Source of the DNA: Eubacteriaceae bacterium
Lineage (GTDB): Bacteria; Bacillota; Clostridia; Eubacteriales; Anaerofustaceae
Direction of reading: 5' to 3'
DNA length: 35,196 nt
Assembly: GCA_017531485.1 (NCBI GenBank)
Contig: JAFXKY010000004.1
Location: 1-35,196 of the forward strand
In this document: piece after piece, positions 32,245-35,196 of the stretch
How positions within the stretch are numbered: position 1 is the stretch's first letter
How the letters are laid out: each line of letters begins with the position of its first letter
Translations under genes and position numbers: made by a program
The notes under the pieces: model-generated
Seen by the model: only the letters and a program-made list of their open reading frames with translations
What the model was told of the DNA's origin: nothing
Databases searched by the model: none

Positions 32245-32293
32245 TTTTGCCCCTTTCATTAATGCATTATATATTTCGTTTTTTTAGTTACTG

Positions 32294-33709
32294 TTAAAGA
32301 ATATACTTCGCCGTATCTCCGAGAAGACCTTCTTCTTCCTTTTTAAAGCGGCTCTGAACGTACTCTTTCGTTATTACGAACTTGTCGCAGTCATACTCCG
32401 GTGCATAGAATGAGATCTCGTCAAGGAGCATCTCAAGGACCGTGAAGAGCCTTCTCGCGCCGATGTTTTCATTTGTTTCGTTTTCGAGATATGCGATCTT
32501 CGCGAGATAATTGAGGGCTTCTTCTTCAAATTCAAGCTCTAATCCTTCTGTCTGAAGGAGGGCTTTGTACTGCTTGATGATGGCGTTCTGCGGCTGAGTG
32601 AGGATCTTTCTGAAATCCTCTTCCGTCAGATTCTTAAGCTGCACCTTGATGGGGAAACGTCCCTGAAGCTCGGGAATGAGATCGGACACCTTCGCCATAT
32701 GGAACGCACCTGCGCCGATGAAGAGGATGTGGTCGGTCTTTACAGAGCCGTATTTCGTATTTACCGTGCATCCTTCCACGATCGGGAGAATGTCCCTCTG
32801 AACCCCTTCCCTGCTTACGTCCGGGCCTGAACCCTTGTATGACGCGGAAGCGATCTTGTCGATCTCGTCAAGGAAGATTATTCCTTCGTTTTCCGCGAGG
32901 CGCAGTCCTTCTTCAACGATTGCATCTTCGTCAATAAGGCGGGCGGATTCTTCGTTCATGAAGATCTTTCTCGCCTGTGAAACGGTGGTTCTTCTCTTTT
33001 TCTTCTTCGTCGGAAGAAGTCCGCCGAGCATTCCGCCGATATCCATATTTATCTCGTCCATTTCTCCGCCTCCGCCGTTTATGGAGCCGATGGGAATGGA
33101 TTTGTTTTCTTCAACGAGGATCTCGATCATGTAATCTTCGAGATGTCCCGCCTTGAGCTCTTCCATGAGCTTATCCCTGCGTGAAGACAGTTCGTTGTAT
33201 TTCTCTTCGCTCATAGGCTCCTCAGCAGGTTTTCCGTTCACTCCGCCGAAGACAAGCTCATAAGGTGTGGGCTGTTTTTTGTCTTCCTTCTTTTTGAGGG
33301 GAACGATTGCGTCAAGAAGTCTTTCGTTGACGAGTTCTTCCGCCTTTTCAGACACTTTGTCAAGCTCTCTCTGACGTACCATGCGGATAGATGTGACGAC
33401 GAGATCCCTGATCATGCTCTCAACATCCCTTCCCACATATCCCACTTCCGTGAATTTGGTGGCTTCCACCTTCACGAACGGCGCATCCACGAGTTTTGCG
33501 AGCCTTCTTGCGATCTCCGTTTTGCCGACGCCGGTGGGTCCCATCATGATGATGTTTTTGGGAGTCACTTCTTCTCTCATTTCTTCGGAGAGGAGCTTTC
33601 TTCTGTAGCGGTTGCGAAGGGCGATGGCGACGCTCTTTTTGGCGTCTGTCTGCCCGATGATATATTTATCCAGTTCTTTTACTATTGCGGACGGTGTAAG
33701 ATCTATCAT
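32294..33709 (-). CDS. hslU: ATP-dependent protease ATPase subunit HslU (ClpY)
   Basis: HslU is the AAA+ unfoldase that feeds proteins to HslV. The 471 residues have Walker [10 protein letters not shown] near residue 57, Walker [10 protein letters not shown], sensor regions ([19 protein letters not shown]) and the variable I-domain in the middle, here with many charged residues ([16 protein letters not shown]-like segments) and a [16 protein letters not shown] stretch. The start overlaps the hslV stop by four bases (ATGA, 33706-33709), giving coupled synthesis. Confidence 0.96.
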   Translation of the reverse strand: MIDLTPSAIVKELDKYIIGQTDAKKSVAIALRNRYRRKLLSEEMREEVTPKNIIMMGPTGVGKTEIARRLAKLVDAPFVKVEATKFTEVGYVGRDVESMIRDLVVTSIRMVRQRELDKVSEKAEELVNERLLDAIVPLKKKEDKKQPTPYELVFGGVNGKPAEEPMSEEKYNELSSRRDKLMEELKAGHLEDYMIEILVEENKSIPIGSINGGGGEMDEINMDIGGMLGGLLPTKKKKRRTTVSQARKIFMNEESARLIDEDAIVEEGLRLAENEGIIFLDEIDKIASASYKGSGPDVSREGVQRDILPIVEGCTVNTKYGSVKTDHILFIGAGAFHMAKVSDLIPELQGRFPIKVQLKNLTEEDFRKILTQPQNAIIKQYKALLQTEGLELEFEEEALNYLAKIAYLENETNENIGARRLFTVLEMLLDEISFYAPEYDCDKFVITKEYVQSRFKKEEEGLLGDTAKYIL

Positions 33710-34248
33710 TTTACATCCTCCATTGAGATAACTTTAATGTTGTCGTTCGTATAAACACAGATCTCGGAAGCGATCTTCATGGAATTTTTCACGATCTCCT
33801 CCGCGCTCATGTCCGTATGACGGCTCAGCGCCCTTGCGGCTGCCATTGCGTACATCGAGCCGCTTCCTACTGACGCAACTCCGTCGTCAGGCTCGATAAC
33901 TTCGCCTGTTCCGGAAATAATGAGGATGTCATTTTTGTCGCAGGCGATGAGCATAGCGTCGAGCTTTCTCATAATGCTGTCACCTCTCCACTGTTTCGCA
34001 AGCTCAATGGCGCTGCGGTGGAGATTTCCGCCGTACTGTTCAAGCTTTCCTTCAAACATCTCGCTGAGGGAAAAAGCATCCGCAACGCTTCCCGCAAAGC
34101 CTACTGCGACTCTGCCGCCGTAAAGCGTTTTGACCTTCTGTGCGGAATGTTTCATAACGGTTGCTTCACCGAGGGTGACCTGTCCGTCACCGCCGATTGC
34201 GATCCTGCCGTCCTTTTTGACTGCGAGGATCGTGGTTGCTCTCATCAT
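33706..34248 (-). CDS. hslV: ATP-dependent protease proteolytic subunit HslV (ClpQ)
   Basis: HslV is the proteasome-like peptidase of the HslUV complex. The 180-residue precursor begins [20 protein letters not shown]; processing should expose the N-terminal Thr of TTILAV as the nucleophile. [19 protein letters not shown] and [18 protein letters not shown] are conserved in the family. GGAG lies nine bases before the first ATG, and the second ATG (34245) is also possible. It is the first gene of the hslV-hslU-codY transcript; the recombinase gene (xerC/codV) that often precedes it is absent in this window. Confidence 0.96.
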   Translation of the reverse strand: MMRATTILAVKKDGRIAIGGDGQVTLGEATVMKHSAQKVKTLYGGRVAVGFAGSVADAFSLSEMFEGKLEQYGGNLHRSAIELAKQWRGDSIMRKLDAMLIACDKNDILIISGTGEVIEPDDGVASVGSGSMYAMAAARALSRHTDMSAEEIVKNSMKIASEICVYTNDNIKVISMEDVK

Positions 34249-34300
34249 AAATTATTTCTCCTGTATCTTTAACAATTTTTTGCAAATTCACACCGTTTCT

Positions 34301-34328
34301 ATTGTACCACAATATACGCCGATTGCAA
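34301..34328 (-). promoter_or_regulatory. Promoter of hslV-hslU-codY
   Basis: On the minus strand, TTGCAA (34323-34328) and TACAAT (34301-34306) are separated by 16 bases, 52 bases before the hslV start. Confidence 0.65.
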
Positions 34329-34566
34329 ACAGAAACATAAAAATTTTCGCAATTTTAACTACAATTAGTGAAATTCTAATGTTTCTGACAATTTAAATAT
34401 CGGTAAATAATGTATCCCGCGGTGCTGAGAGATGCGCGAGGTTCGTGGAACATCCCTATCTCCCTGACCCTGTGTATATCGCATCCCCCTTTATCCCCCT
34501 TATCCTAAGGGGGACGTCATCGAGCGGCTCCCTTAGGATAAGGGAGCTGTCACGGAGTGACTGAGG

Positions 34567-34691
34567 GATGGGCGTCAAAGCACCGTGCATCCGTCAAAAT
34601 CTGCGGCAAGCTCCGATTCTGACTCCGCAGATGCTCCTCCGCCCTGTTCCGCTGAAATGGGATTTCAGCGGGTCCGGTTGGTGGAACACCC
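34567..34691. repeat. 125-bp repeat unit, copy 1
   Basis: This copy begins GATGGGCGTCAAAG and ends GGAACACCCG, and is about 88% identical to the copy at 34971-35096 by eye. It contains stems ATCTGCGG/CCGCAGAT (34599-34606/34625-34632) and CCGCTGAAAT/ATTTCAGCGG (34649-34658/34662-34671, perfect). Confidence 0.8.
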
Positions 34692-34970
34692 GTTTTTCCC
34701 TGACCTTGCGCGTATCGCATCCCCCTTTATCCCCCTTATCCTAAGGGGGACGGACGTGCTCTCTTAGAATAAGGGAGCTGTCGGCAAAGCCGACTGAGGG
34801 ATCGTTGTAATAAGAGAGTGTGTCGAATCCTGCGTGTTCCGCAACGTTCGTGGGACATCAACTTCTCCCTCACTCTTTACATCTCACCGATCCCCCTGAG
34901 GGCTTCGCCCTCTTTCCCCCTTAGGATAAGGGGGACGTCATCGAGCGGCTGTCCGCGAAGGTGACAGGAG

Positions 34971-35096
34971 GATGGGCGTCAAAGCACCGTGCATCCCTCA
35001 GAATCTGCGGCAAGCTCCGATTCTGACTCCGCAGGTGCTCCTCCGCCCTGTTCCGCGAAAATGGGATTTCCGCGGGTTTGGTTCGTGGGACATCCG
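34971..35096. repeat. 125-bp repeat unit, copy 2
   Basis: Second copy of the unit. Its long stem reads CCGCGAAAAT/ATTTCCGCGG (35053-35062/35066-35075). At the fifth pair the T-A of copy 1 has become G-C, a change on both arms, while one other pair is lost. The first stem keeps pairing through a G-T pair. Confidence 0.8.
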
Positions 35097-35196
35097 CATC
35101 TCACGCACTCTTTACATCTCACCAATCCCCATGACCCACCTCACAGCATCCCAACCTTACCGCCCTCACCAACCGTAAGCGTCAGCGTGAAGTGTA

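Larger units (their letters stand above)
34417..35196. repeat. Degenerate palindromic repeat array without genes
   Basis: About 780 GC-richer bases up to the window edge contain related units starting near 34430, 34676, 34847 and 35081 (each beginning GTTCGTGG-AACATC or similar). Several palindromes occur: CCCCCTTA/TAAGGGGG (34495-34513), GCTCCCTTA/TAAGGGAGC (34527-34547) and GTCGGC-AAA-GCCGAC (near 34780). Similar palindromic intergenic repeats are common in gut Clostridia. Open frames through here (34585-34767, 34972-35178) follow the repeats and lack ribosome sites. Confidence 0.8.

Noticed and set aside
34585-35178. Two open frames with similar proteins
   Set aside because: Both are translations of the repeat units; no ribosome sites, and similarity follows DNA, including the stems.
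34417-35196. CRISPR array
   Set aside because: Units are long, of unequal length and diverged, without short identical repeats and unique spacers, and no cas gene is present.

Overview
The window looks like a chromosomal piece of an anaerobic member of the Clostridia (Bacillota). The evidence is the gene content: holB followed by a ricT/yaaT-type gene, hslV-hslU-codY, the uppS-cdsA-rseP-ispG block, a group A NADH-linked [FeFe]-hydrogenase operon, spoIVFA/spoIVFB-like genes, and Shine-Dalgarno sites of the AGGAGG type. No ribosomal RNA is present, so genus cannot be given.

Layout. 1-1000: the tail of an unidentified gene, tRNA-Pro(GGG) on the minus strand, and a 5'-truncated sporulation sigma factor. 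1000-3440: two secreted lipoproteins and thioredoxin (minus). 3690-5500: DNA polymerase III delta' and RicT (plus). 5590-8660: lysine/diaminopimelate supply, with dapA-dapB under a lysine riboswitch on the minus strand and ddh divergent on the plus strand. 8670-10775: a SpoIVFA-SpoIVFB-like pair and an IspD/TarI cytidylyltransferase. 10858-13434: a surface protein with a transcobalamin-C-like (DUF4430) domain behind a structured leader that resembles a cobalamin riboswitch, then a UroD/corrinoid methyltransferase-like enzyme. 13469-14469: a DUF421-DUF4363 membrane pair. 14541-16611: a small membrane protein and an orphan adenine methyltransferase of the CamA type. 16703-21598: envelope lipid and isoprenoid genes (uppS, cdsA, rseP, ispG), a PHP-domain protein and a DUF2284 Fe-S protein. 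22347-26818: the hydrogenase operon behind a long leader with a CcpA-type site. 26900-27942: a probable non-coding transcript and a membrane/coiled-coil protein. 28032-31360: leuS, a lipoprotein and a DUF3784 protein (minus). 31471-34248: hslV-hslU-codY (minus). 34420-35196: degenerate palindromic repeats with no gene.

How the genes fit together. DapA, DapB and Ddh give a short route from aspartate semialdehyde to meso-diaminopimelate for peptidoglycan and lysine, and the riboswitch shuts off dapAB when lysine is plentiful. The hydrogenase operon encodes a soluble multi-subunit enzyme coupling NADH (and probably ferredoxin) oxidation to H2 release, and its leader suggests carbon-catabolite control. 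UppS and CdsA supply cell-wall and phospholipid precursors. Several genes connected with sporulation (the sigma fragment, SpoIVFA/B, the CamA-type methyltransferase, possibly DUF421) sit in one window, and the sigma gene is visibly broken there. This may mean that the organism is losing or has lost endospore formation, but an intact copy elsewhere in the genome cannot be excluded.
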